Assembly: GCA_030040335.1 (NCBI GenBank)
Contig: JASHTX010000012.1
Span: forward strand, 1 to 11,510
Source of the DNA: Microcaldota archaeon
GTDB taxonomy: Archaea; Micrarchaeota; Micrarchaeia; Micrarchaeales; CABMGC01
DNA length: 11,510 nt
Reading direction: 5' to 3'
Under the pieces are notes generated by a model, which searched no databases, had not been told where the DNA came from, and saw nothing but the letters and a program-made list of their open reading frames with translations. A program made the translations under genes and the position numbers. Shown in pieces: positions 1 through 5,564 of this stretch (position 1 is the stretch's first letter; every line of letters starts with the position of its first letter).

Positions 1-615
1 GGAGTGCCGGCCAAGAGGATGAGGATAATCGTAATCCAGTCCAAAGAGGGCAAGCTGATCGACGCGGAGGCATGCGGCGGCATCCACGCCGTGGGCAGGG
101 AGAACCTGATAGGCATGGTGAACATAATCGGAACGGCCAGGATAAGCGACGGAATCGACAGGATCGAATTCGTTGCGGGTCCCGCTGCGTTGATAAGAAG
201 CGAGGAGATGAGGGTCCAGCTGGACAAGATCGCGGGGATGCTGAACGTGGACGCTGCGCTGGCTGTGCAGAAAGTGGAGGAGCTTCAGAATGAGAACAGG
301 GCGATGCACAAGAAAGTGGAGGAGGGAGGAGAGTCCATCGCGACGAGCATTGCAGAAGCCATACAGGACGCCGAACTGATAGAGAAGCAGGTCGATGTGG
401 ACAGGAAGATGATGATAAAGATCGCGGACCTGCTGGTCAAGAGGAACAACGAGGCCGTTGTGCTGCTGAGCAACGGAGAGGGCTATTTCATATGCATGGC
501 AGGCAGCGCATCAGAGAAGAACGCCGCAGACGTCCTTAACGAGAGACTCAAGGGCAGGAAATACAACGGCGGCGGTTCGAAGAGGTTTGCCGAGGCCAAA
601 GTGGAAAAGAGTTAG
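1..615 (+). CDS. alaS: Alanyl-tRNA synthetase, C-terminal part (5' end outside window)
   Basis: This is the 3' end of the gene for the enzyme that charges tRNA-Ala. The frame is open to base 1, so the start lies upstream and the GTG at base 4 is an internal codon. Seen: CGGIH (codons for C and H near bases 73-87), matching the zinc-binding Cys-x3-His of the AlaRS editing domain (usually CGGTH). It is followed by a typical core ending RIEFVAGPAAL, a helical stretch with heptad-like Glu/Lys content, and a C-terminal DHHA1-like module ending in the glycine-rich NGGGSKRFAEA. In the family the editing domain clears Ser/Gly-tRNA-Ala and DHHA1 (C-Ala) contacts the tRNA elbow. Thr to Ile in CGGTH is a mild deviation that keeps both metal ligands. 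The stop is TAG at 613-615, and carS follows after 7 bases, so the two are probably co-transcribed. Identity is nearly certain. Confidence 0.93.
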   Translation, partial: GVPAKRMRIIVIQSKEGKLIDAEACGGIHAVGRENLIGMVNIIGTARISDGIDRIEFVAGPAALIRSEEMRVQLDKIAGMLNVDAALAVQKVEELQNENRAMHKKVEEGGESIATSIAEAIQDAELIEKQVDVDRKMMIKIADLLVKRNNEAVVLLSNGEGYFICMAGSASEKNAADVLNERLKGRKYNGGGSKRFAEAKVEKS

Positions 616-622
616 GAGCCAT

Positions 623-1123
623 ATGTCCAGCTTGCTCTACACTGTCATAATATACCCGATAATCTTCATACTGCCAGCGTGGGTTGCAAACGGCGCACCG
701 GTAATCTTCGGCGGCGGCACTCCCCTGGATTTTGGCAGGAAGCTAGGAAAGAAGCCGATCTTTGGAAAGCACAAGACTGTTAGGGGAACACTGGCTGGCT
801 TCATAGCAGGATTCATCATCGCTGGAATCGAGTCGCAGTTCTTCCCGTCGTTGTTGCTCACAGGCGTGATGCTCACTACAGGAACCATGCTCGGGGATCT
901 GCTCGGGAGTTTCATAAAGAGAAGGTTGGGAAAGAGGGAGGGATACGACATGTTCCTAATGGATCAGTATCTTTTCTTCCTGTTGGCGCTGGTTTTTGCG
1001 TTGCCATTTGGGAATTTCCCAGTATATCAGGGGCTGCTCGTGTTAGTAATACTAACAGGTGTGCTTCACAGAGGGCTGAACATACTTGCACATAAGGTGA
1101 ATCTCAAGAAAGTTCCGTGGTGA
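623..1123 (+). CDS. carS: CDP-archaeol synthase (CarS family)
   Basis: The family transfers CTP onto the unsaturated archaetidic acid precursor (2,3-digeranylgeranylglyceryl phosphate) to make CDP-archaeol, the activated lipid from which archaeal polar lipids are built; it is an integral membrane enzyme. Seen in 166 residues: about five hydrophobic segments, the glycine-rich GGGTPLDFGRKLGKKPIFG followed by HKTVRG, and the later GDLLGSFIKRRLG plus LMDQYLFF. These are the conserved CarS signatures, related to bacterial CdsA. I chose the ATG at 623 because GGAG at 615-618 lies just upstream and the protein then begins directly with a membrane segment. A TTG at 587 in the same frame would add 12 basic residues inside alaS. 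The amidase gene starts 1 base after the stop. Family call is firm. Confidence 0.93.
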   Translation: MSSLLYTVIIYPIIFILPAWVANGAPVIFGGGTPLDFGRKLGKKPIFGKHKTVRGTLAGFIAGFIIAGIESQFFPSLLLTGVMLTTGTMLGDLLGSFIKRRLGKREGYDMFLMDQYLFFLLALVFALPFGNFPVYQGLLVLVILTGVLHRGLNILAHKVNLKKVPW

Positions 1124-1124
1124 A

Positions 1125-2345
1125 ATGAAGCTCGCAGACCCAGAAAGGTTACATTGTTTCGTGCCGAACTCTAGAACGATCCGGCCAAACGGCGAAGGCA
1201 GGCTTAGCGGAAAATCTGCGGTCGTAAAGGACTTGTTTGCGATCAAGGGAGTCACGGCCTCTTTCGGAAATGCGCGATGGAGAGAGACGCATGAGCCCGC
1301 TACCGAAAACGCCGCAGTGGTCGACACCCTCCTGGCGAATGGCGCAACAATCGTAGGGATAACAAAGATGGATCAGATGGCTTATTCGATTATCGGAAAT
1401 ATCGGGGAGGGTGAAGCGCCGGTAAACCCTCGTTATCCTGACAGGTTCACAGGAGGCTCCTCTTCTGGTTCCGCATCAGCTGTTGCTGGCGGAATCGCAG
1501 ATATAGGAATAGGGACCGATACAGCTGGTTCGATACGCGTACCGGCAGCGGCCTGTGGGCTTTTCGGCATGCGCCCTACGCATTCTGCGATAGACGTAAA
1601 GGGGGTAATACCCTGGGCTCAGTCTCTCGATACAGTGGGGGTGCTGGCTCGCAATGCCAATACGCTTGCGGATACGGCAGATATCCTGCTTAAAAAAGGA
1701 GTGCTGCCCTACAGTGCCACGCCGAGGTTCCTATTGCCTGCAGATGTGGGTGATGTTGTGGATGGACGCACCTTTGAAGTAGTGAAGAAGGCAGGAGATG
1801 CAATAAGCAGGAAGCTAAACGCCTCTATTGAGAGCGTGGACCTGTCGTATTTCCTGGCGCCATCCATCACGGACCTATATGCCAGAGTCCAGGGACGGGA
1901 GATATGGGCCAACCATCAGCGCTGGGTTGAAAAGAACTCCAGATACCTGGTTGAGGAGGTCAGAACCAGGTTTAAAGGCGCAAAAGCAGCGAGCGAAGCC
2001 CCGGAATCGGAGAAACTTGCCGACATAAGGGCACGCCATGAATATACAAAGAAGCTTGAGAAGATAGTCGGGGAGGACGGTATCCTGATTCTGCCAGTGA
2101 TTCCTGAGCTCATGCCGCTTCTCACATCTACGCCTGAAATGCGCCAGGATTTCAGAAGCAGGACCGTGAGGCTTGCAACCATGGGGAGCTTCTCCGGGAT
2201 GCCGGAAGCAGTGATTCCGTTCTACGAAGCCAGTTCGAAGCTGACTATCGGAGTCGGGCTCATGTCTCAGAGGGCAACTGACAGGCGTCTGCTGGAAATT
2301 GCGGCAAGGATTGCAGGCAACAGTGAACACGTGGAGATACGTTAG
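1125..2345 (+). CDS. Amidase-signature hydrolase resembling AMI1 (indole-3-acetamide amidohydrolase)
   Basis: A 406-residue amidase-signature enzyme, expected to hydrolyse a carboxamide to acid and ammonia in the cytosol. Seen: SAVVKDLF with the catalytic Lys35, GGSSSGSA with the bridging Ser112, and GTDTAGSIRVPAAACG with the nucleophile Ser136. The triad lies one residue before the K36/S113/S137 of Arabidopsis AMI1, as I recall that numbering. Other AMI1-like stretches are NGATIVG, KMDQMAYSI and VIPWAQSLDTVG. Length is also close to AMI1 (about 425). It lacks the extra domains of GatA, so glutamyl-tRNA amidotransferase is less likely. The usual DTGGS is DTAGS here, a small change beside the nucleophile. 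It starts 1 base after carS, implying co-transcription. It ends in a 4-base tail-to-tail overlap with the minus-strand gene. Family is certain; substrate is inference. Confidence 0.88.
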   Translation: MKLADPERLHCFVPNSRTIRPNGEGRLSGKSAVVKDLFAIKGVTASFGNARWRETHEPATENAAVVDTLLANGATIVGITKMDQMAYSIIGNIGEGEAPVNPRYPDRFTGGSSSGSASAVAGGIADIGIGTDTAGSIRVPAAACGLFGMRPTHSAIDVKGVIPWAQSLDTVGVLARNANTLADTADILLKKGVLPYSATPRFLLPADVGDVVDGRTFEVVKKAGDAISRKLNASIESVDLSYFLAPSITDLYARVQGREIWANHQRWVEKNSRYLVEEVRTRFKGAKAASEAPESEKLADIRARHEYTKKLEKIVGEDGILILPVIPELMPLLTSTPEMRQDFRSRTVRLATMGSFSGMPEAVIPFYEASSKLTIGVGLMSQRATDRRLLEIAARIAGNSEHVEIR

Positions 2346-2908
2346 CTGTTGCTTTTTATGGTTTTAAGTGCGTTGCTCATTATCTCCCTCTCTGCACTGG
2401 AGAAGACATTATCCTTCATGAGCGTCTTGTCGGCCAGCAGGTGTTCGAGTATCTCCCTTCTTATCTGCGGGTCGTGCAGCGCTGTCCTTGCCAGTATGAT
2501 CTCGGATCTTCTTTCCCTGAGCTCTTTCTCAACGTCTATGAGCCAGCTTTCGCACGCGCGGCTGTAATTATAGAGCATCATTATCTGCCTGAGCGAGAGC
2601 AGGAACTTCTCCAGTTCGTCCACGCGTGAAAGCTCTTGCTTGCTCATCTGCGCCTCGCGTATGTACGAGGCGAACTGTATCTCTATGTTCTCATGCTCCT
2701 TGACCAGCTGCAGCAGAAGGAACATGTCCTTCTCCTTCTCGCCCTCCCCTTCTGTGAGTGTCGGCAGGTGCCCCTCCAGCGATATCCTCTTCTTCTCAAT
2801 CTGTTCGCGCATCACAGATATCGCCTGTGAGAGCAGCTCGTCCCTGGATTTCGAGACTATCTCATCGCAGGCCATCCAGGCCGGGGTTTCGGTGGCTTTC
2901 GCATCCAT
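2342..2908 (-). CDS. Hypothetical helical cytoplasmic protein
   Basis: I do not recognise this 188-residue protein. It has no membrane segment or signal peptide, is rich in Glu, Lys, Arg and Leu, and looks almost entirely alpha-helical. Likely coiled-coil stretches are near residues 26-45, 90-107 and 120-140, with one break around LPTLTEGEGEKEKD (residues 48-61). No catalytic or metal-binding pattern is visible. The ATG at 2906-2908 has a weak AAGGT upstream on its strand, and the gene lies 23 bases after the small membrane-protein gene, so the two probably share a transcript. Its TAA (2342-2344) shares bases with the amidase TAG (2343-2345), leaving no room for an intergenic terminator. A scaffold or regulatory partner of the membrane protein is only a guess. 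Confidence 0.72.
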   Translation of the reverse strand: MDAKATETPAWMACDEIVSKSRDELLSQAISVMREQIEKKRISLEGHLPTLTEGEGEKEKDMFLLLQLVKEHENIEIQFASYIREAQMSKQELSRVDELEKFLLSLRQIMMLYNYSRACESWLIDVEKELRERRSEIILARTALHDPQIRREILEHLLADKTLMKDNVFSSAEREIMSNALKTIKSNS

Positions 2909-2931
2909 AAATAACCTTGTTCAATGGAGAG

Positions 2932-3231
2932 TCATTCTCTGACCAGGATCACTCCGGCGACAAACAGGATCAGGCTTGTGAGGAATGAGGTGAAGTTTAT
3001 TACAAGCCAGATGTTGGATTCCAGCGGTATGTCAATGTAGAAGGTGGGAATGCAGAGGCCGGTAATGTAGGTATCGCAGAATCCTGTAAAACCTTTGGGT
3101 TGCGTGCCGCTGGCGATCTGGGCGGAGTTCTTCAGCACAGCTCCCATCAAGAAAGAGAGCAGGAGCAGGCAGAGCCCGATAATTGCCCTTGTATCCCACT
3201 TTCTGTCCCAGTTGTTTTTGTTCTTTTTCAC
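2932..3231 (-). CDS. Small two-helix membrane protein, unknown
   Basis: A 99-residue protein of unknown function. It begins with a strongly basic stretch (MKKNKNNWDRKW), then a hydrophobic helix at residues 16-33, a loop of about 40 residues and a second helix at residues 74-97 ending close to the C-terminus. By the positive-inside rule both ends should be cytoplasmic with the loop outside. The loop holds two cysteines eight residues apart (GFCDTYITGLC) that could form a disulfide. The start is GTG at 3229-3231; no in-frame ATG lies nearby upstream, and a G-rich GGCGGCGAC precedes it. A TATA-like element at 3267-3279 is placed to drive it and the following gene. It is the promoter-proximal member of the pair. 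Confidence 0.65.
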   Translation of the reverse strand: MKKNKNNWDRKWDTRAIIGLCLLLLSFLMGAVLKNSAQIASGTQPKGFTGFCDTYITGLCIPTFYIDIPLESNIWLVINFTSFLTSLILFVAGVILVRE

Positions 3232-3266
3232 GTCGCCGCCCTGAGCATCATGTATTTGGGTGCCAA

Positions 3267-3279
3267 AATATTAAAAATA
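3267..3279 (-). promoter_or_regulatory. TATA-box promoter for the 3231-2342 operon
   Basis: On the minus strand the A/T-only run TATTTTTAATATT lies about 40 bases upstream of the GTG at 3231. A start about 25 bases downstream would leave a leader of roughly 10-20 bases. Inferred from sequence pattern only. Confidence 0.4.
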
Positions 3280-3344
3280 GAATCGCAGAGTGACTGAGGT
3301 CGCAAATGCAGCAGACTGCAGGCGAAGTCCTGATAGTCCATGGA

Positions 3345-3358
3345 GAAAAGTATTTAAG
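3345..3358 (+). promoter_or_regulatory. BRE/TATA promoter of candidate small RNA
   Basis: GAAAAGTATTTAAG reads as a purine-rich BRE followed by TATTTAAG. No convincing protein gene starts downstream on this strand before the proline dehydrogenase, about 750 bases away. The expected start, 25-28 bases after the TATA centre, falls at about 3380-3384, exactly where the hairpin begins. Confidence 0.5.
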
Positions 3359-3381
3359 CTTAACCTCCCAAATTTTTTCTC

Positions 3382-3440
3382 GCGTGTTAAGGTGCTTTAT
3401 TTTATCCCCACCCACCACACCTTAACACCTCTTTCTTTTT
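3382..3440 (+). ncRNA. Candidate small RNA: 5' hairpin with C-rich loop and T-run terminator
   Basis: Seen: GTGTTAAGGTG at 3384-3394 is a perfect 11-bp reverse complement of CACCTTAACAC at 3418-3428. The loop is 23 bases with a C/A-rich half (CCCCACCCACCACA). A T-rich tail (TCTTTCTTTTT, 3430-3440), typical of archaeal termination, follows directly. A TATA box 25-28 bases before the stem would start the RNA at its first paired bases, giving a compact transcript of about 60 nt. The C-rich loop could pair with G-rich ribosome-binding regions, as loops of some regulatory RNAs do; that is inference. A 39-codon frame (3306-3425) crosses the region but starts before the TATA box and lacks protein character. 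Alternatives are a stand-alone terminator or a protein-binding dyad. I recognise no known RNA family. Confidence 0.45.
3430..3440 (+). terminator. T-run terminator of the candidate small RNA
   Basis: TCTTTCTTTTT follows the 11-bp stem with one base between. Archaeal RNA polymerase terminates on T-rich non-template tracts, and the preceding hairpin strengthens the reading. Confidence 0.45.
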
Positions 3441-3483
3441 GCCGATGCTCGCGCTAGCCGGTTCTTGAATATAGAATTAGTCT

Positions 3484-3921
3484 TTACCTCTCCTTGTATG
3501 CAGGCAGGCTCTTCCTGTCGTTCACCACTATTGCGGTGGCCTTTGGTATCTCCTTAGGGAACTCCCTGCCTCGGGTGAGCAGGTTTGTCTCTATCTTCTT
3601 TGCCTTGAACTTTCCGGAGATGTACTTTATCGCCTTCTCGGTATCGAAGGCCTTGCAGGAGAAGATGTCTATGCTCGCGTACTTCTGGTATGCGAACGTG
3701 TGTATGCTGATGTGCGAGGTTGCGATCATCACGAACGCGGACACACCGCCCTTGTCGAACGTGCCAGGAGTGCCCGGGTATGGGAGTATCTGCGGCTTTG
3801 TTATCTTGCGCATGTGGAGCATTGTGGGCATTTCGTCCAGTATCTTGTAGATGTGCCCCGGATCCATCAGCAGGGCTGCATCGCATCCATAAAGGTCTAT
3901 TGTTAGGTGTGGTCCGAACAT
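3484..3921 (-). CDS. speD: S-adenosylmethionine decarboxylase family (pyruvoyl SpeD), possibly altered specificity
   Basis: A 145-residue class-1 pyruvoyl decarboxylase. The family makes decarboxylated AdoMet for spermidine synthesis; the proenzyme cleaves itself and turns a serine into the pyruvoyl cofactor. Seen: IATSHISIHTF with pyruvoyl Ser69, processing His74 and, in IDIFSCKAFD, catalytic Cys89. The +5 and +20 spacings equal those of Thermotoga SpeD (S63/H68/C83). The residue before the serine is Thr, where the family usually has Glu (ESH). Some SpeD relatives in archaea decarboxylate arginine (crenarchaeal ArgDC) or ornithine instead, so substrate is not assured. The ATG at 3919-3921 is preceded by a short A-rich leader and a TATA box. 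No spermidine synthase or agmatinase gene is visible here. Family certain, substrate less so. Confidence 0.85.
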   Translation of the reverse strand: MFGPHLTIDLYGCDAALLMDPGHIYKILDEMPTMLHMRKITKPQILPYPGTPGTFDKGGVSAFVMIATSHISIHTFAYQKYASIDIFSCKAFDTEKAIKYISGKFKAKKIETNLLTRGREFPKEIPKATAIVVNDRKSLPAYKER

Positions 3922-3957
3922 TTTTTCACTTTACCGTGCAAGGACCACTGTAGCCTT

Positions 3958-3968
3958 GTATATATTTG
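3958..3968 (-). promoter_or_regulatory. TATA-box promoter of the speD homologue
   Basis: CAAATATATAC on the minus strand is centred about 42 bases before the ATG at 3921, predicting a leader of about 15 bases. That leader contains GTGA just upstream of the A-run before the start codon. Confidence 0.5.
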
Positions 3969-3990
3969 AAGAAACAGTACGAATAGCATC

Positions 3991-4015
3991 GCTTCCTGGA
4001 GTTGCTCCCTGAAGC
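3991..4015. promoter_or_regulatory. Imperfect 25-bp dyad between speD and proline dehydrogenase
   Basis: GCTTC-CT-GGAG-TTG-CTCC-CT-GAAGC is symmetric about 4003 except for two 2-base interruptions. It lies between the divergent promoters, so it may be an operator. The position suggests this; no regulator is identified. Confidence 0.3.
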
Positions 4016-4070
4016 AGCCACACGCGTGAAAACATTTTATCTTTTGGAACCCATAATAATTGCGGTGTTA

Positions 4071-4081
4071 AGTATTTAAAG
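4071..4081 (+). promoter_or_regulatory. TATA-box promoter of proline dehydrogenase
   Basis: AGTATTTAAAG is centred about 26 bases before the ATG at 4103. Transcription should therefore begin at or next to the start codon, giving a leaderless mRNA. Confidence 0.55.
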
Positions 4082-4102
4082 TTATTCATTGAAAGCGGTT
4101 TG

Positions 4103-4960
4103 ATGGAATACGGATTCAGCCTGGGTAATGTCGTCGAGAAGGTGGTTGCGGGCAGGTGGCTTGCAGGCGCAAGAGTCGAGGATGCGATTCGAAGGGCAAG
4201 GGAGCTGAACGCCCAGCACATACACGCAATTATAAACTACCTGGGCGAAGGTTTCACCGACAAAAAATATGTCAACGATGCGGCATCTACGTACCTGCAG
4301 CTGATAAGGGAGATTAAGAGAAGCGGCGTGGACGCGAGCATATCAGTGAAACTTACCCAGTTGGGCCTGCTGATAGACAAAGGCTACGCGAGGCAGAACT
4401 TCGCAAGGATAGCAGACTTCGCTGGCAGGAACGGCATATTCACAACCCTGGACATGGAAGAGCACCAGATGATAGATGACACCATTTCGATATACCAGAG
4501 CCAGGGCAACAGGGGCATGATATACATAACAATGCAGGCCTACCTGAGGCGCAGCGAGAAGGACATGGAGAGGTTGGTGAAGAAGCACGCCAGAATAAGG
4601 CTGGTAAAAGGAGCGTATAGCGAGAACGCGAAGATAGCATTCCAGAAAAGGGAGGAGACATCGGAGAACTATATGAAGATGATGGGCTATCTGTTCAAGA
4701 ACTCCGCGAGCTTCATGATAGCTACGCACGACCAGCGGATGATAGACCAGGCGATGACCATGAACAGGATCTACAGGAGGAATGTTACTTTCGCGATGCT
4801 CAACGGAATAAGGAGCAGATATGCGGCGAAACTTGCCGCAAAAGGAAACAGGGTGGCAGTCTACGTGCCCTTTGGAGGCAGATGGGTCGAGTACGCCTTC
4901 AGGAGGATGCGAGAGGAGAGCCACATAGTGCTCGTGCTCAGGTCGCTGCTCGGAGGATGA
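4103..4960 (+). CDS. Proline dehydrogenase (monofunctional, FAD)
   Basis: Oxidises L-proline to pyrroline-5-carboxylate using FAD, the first step of proline use; it is a beta/alpha-barrel enzyme related to the PRODH domain of PutA. Seen in 285 residues: SVKLTQLGL (81-89), LDMEE (116-120), QAYLRRS (145-151), RLVKGAY (166-172), ATHD (207-210), FAMLNGI (230-236), and YVPFGGRW...YAFRR (254-268). The final Arg pair corresponds to the substrate-carboxylate arginines of PutA (R555/R556). It has the length of stand-alone bacterial and archaeal forms. I chose the ATG at 4103 over the adjacent TTG at 4100 because the TATA box points to it. No pyrroline-5-carboxylate dehydrogenase is fused or adjacent, so the second step is supplied elsewhere. 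It is divergent from speD, with about 180 bases between. Confidence 0.93.
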   Translation: MEYGFSLGNVVEKVVAGRWLAGARVEDAIRRARELNAQHIHAIINYLGEGFTDKKYVNDAASTYLQLIREIKRSGVDASISVKLTQLGLLIDKGYARQNFARIADFAGRNGIFTTLDMEEHQMIDDTISIYQSQGNRGMIYITMQAYLRRSEKDMERLVKKHARIRLVKGAYSENAKIAFQKREETSENYMKMMGYLFKNSASFMIATHDQRMIDQAMTMNRIYRRNVTFAMLNGIRSRYAAKLAAKGNRVAVYVPFGGRWVEYAFRRMREESHIVLVLRSLLGG

Positions 4961-5026
4961 AAACGCAAAGACGTTTGTGTTTATGGGCAATTTTGGTAGT
5001 GAAGGAAAAAAATTTGCAGACAAGGT

Positions 5027-5034
5027 CTTTATAC
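5027..5034 (+). promoter_or_regulatory. TATA-box promoter of the 5065-5448 gene
   Basis: CTTTATAC is the only good TATA element between the proline dehydrogenase stop and the small gene. Transcription from it should start at about 5053-5058, very close to the ATG at 5053. Confidence 0.45.
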
Positions 5035-5064
5035 CTTCCATGCAAATACGTGATGGGTGGATAG

Positions 5065-5448
5065 GATGGAATCAATGGTGGAAGACCGAAATTTGTAGCT
5101 GGGTTGGAGCTCTTCAGGGAGTGGGCCGTAAGGGTGGCGACCTGCCAGTACAACCCAGAGTGGGTCACCCCAGTTGCCGTAGAGGGCATGCAGGGATTTG
5201 CCTTCAGCCTGGAGGCCTACAACTACTTTGCCCAGCACTCTGGCGCCGGGCTGAAAACTGTTGAGGACGAGGAAGAGCTCTACAGCCTTCTGAAGCTGCA
5301 CTCCAAGCACCTCTACAGCGGAAAGGCGGAGATAAAGCTAGGCGATTCGGGGCTCTTCATGCTGCCCGAAGGCTTTATGTCCAAAGACCACGAGGGAAAT
5401 GAGAACGGAGAGAATACGGTAATGGAGACACTGAGGGCACTGGGTTGA
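5065..5448 (+). CDS. Hypothetical protein, start unresolved (TTG at 5104 or disrupted 5' end)
   Basis: I do not recognise this product. The open frame runs from 5065 to a TGA at 5446-5448. The first conventional start in it is TTG at 5104 (114 residues). The codons just before it still read like protein (RPKFVAGLELFREWAVRVAT), so coding may begin earlier. The ATG at 5053, which the TATA box favours, is in the same frame but meets a TAG at 5062-5064. Another ATG at 5066, with GGTGG upstream, is in a different frame and stops at 5096-5098. The protein has an N-terminal part with aromatic residues (EWAVRVATCQYNPEW), no membrane segment, a Leu-rich helical middle (EEELYSLLKLHSKHLY) and a polar C-terminal tail. 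It could be a small soluble domain, a truncated gene or a sequence error. Confidence 0.6.
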   Translation, partial: DGINGGRPKFVAGLELFREWAVRVATCQYNPEWVTPVAVEGMQGFAFSLEAYNYFAQHSGAGLKTVEDEEELYSLLKLHSKHLYSGKAEIKLGDSGLFMLPEGFMSKDHEGNENGENTVMETLRALG

Positions 5449-5498
5449 TAGCAGGGCTGCCGCACATAGGCGGCTATTTAAGCGAGCACCGGCAGGGT

Positions 5499-5516
5499 CA
5501 ATCTTAAAAAAGATTG
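5499..5516. promoter_or_regulatory. Perfect 7-bp palindrome upstream of the hydrolase promoter
   Basis: CAATCTT-AAAA-AAGATTG is fully symmetric and ends 17 bases before the hydrolase TATA box. It may be a repressor or activator site, or a small hairpin. A second TATA-like TATTTAAG lies at 5475-5482 and would start transcription inside the palindrome. Confidence 0.35.
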
Positions 5517-5533
5517 GTGTAAGCTGCCCAGTC

Positions 5534-5541
5534 TTTAAATA
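5534..5541 (+). promoter_or_regulatory. TATA-box promoter of the alpha/beta hydrolase
   Basis: TTTAAATA is centred about 27 bases before the ATG at 5565, giving a predicted leaderless transcript. Confidence 0.55.
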
Positions 5542-5564
5542 CCTGCAACTGCATATGCCTAGCC

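Noticed and set aside
1875..2330. Minus-strand frame of 151 codons inside the amidase
   Set aside because: Opposite conserved amidase sequence; His/Cys/Arg-rich with no family resemblance.
3306..3425. 39-codon plus-strand frame across the candidate small RNA
   Set aside because: It begins upstream of the TATA box, has no ribosome-binding site and its composition follows the hairpin bases. Not enough to call a gene.
3441..3483. GC-rich GCCGATGCTCGCGCTAGCCGG followed by GGTTCTTGAAT, tested as part of a tRNA
   Set aside because: No acceptor stem, D-arm or anticodon arm can be formed around it, and the T-arm-like piece lacks the GGTTCGAATCC form.
3931..4221. Minus-strand frame of 96 codons upstream of speD
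   Set aside because: It crosses both promoters and the start of proline dehydrogenase and has no domain features; a chance frame.
4343..5041. Long open frame of 232 codons on the minus strand
   Set aside because: It lies almost wholly opposite the proline dehydrogenase, whose motifs are unmistakable. The minus reading is His/Val/Leu-rich with no family pattern, as expected from a shadow of a codon-biased gene.
5062..5064. TAG as a sense (pyrrolysine-type) codon in the 5053 frame
   Set aside because: TAG clearly ends alaS, the amidase and the zinc-protein gene in this same window and no pyrrolysine gene is in view, so read-through is the least likely explanation.
4977..5264. Plus-strand frame beginning MFMGNFGSEGKKFADKV
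   Set aside because: The start looks protein-like, but it reads through the TATA box and then becomes Arg/Gly/Cys/Pro-rich where the 5104 frame is far more convincing. Kept only as a remote alternative for the disputed 5' end.
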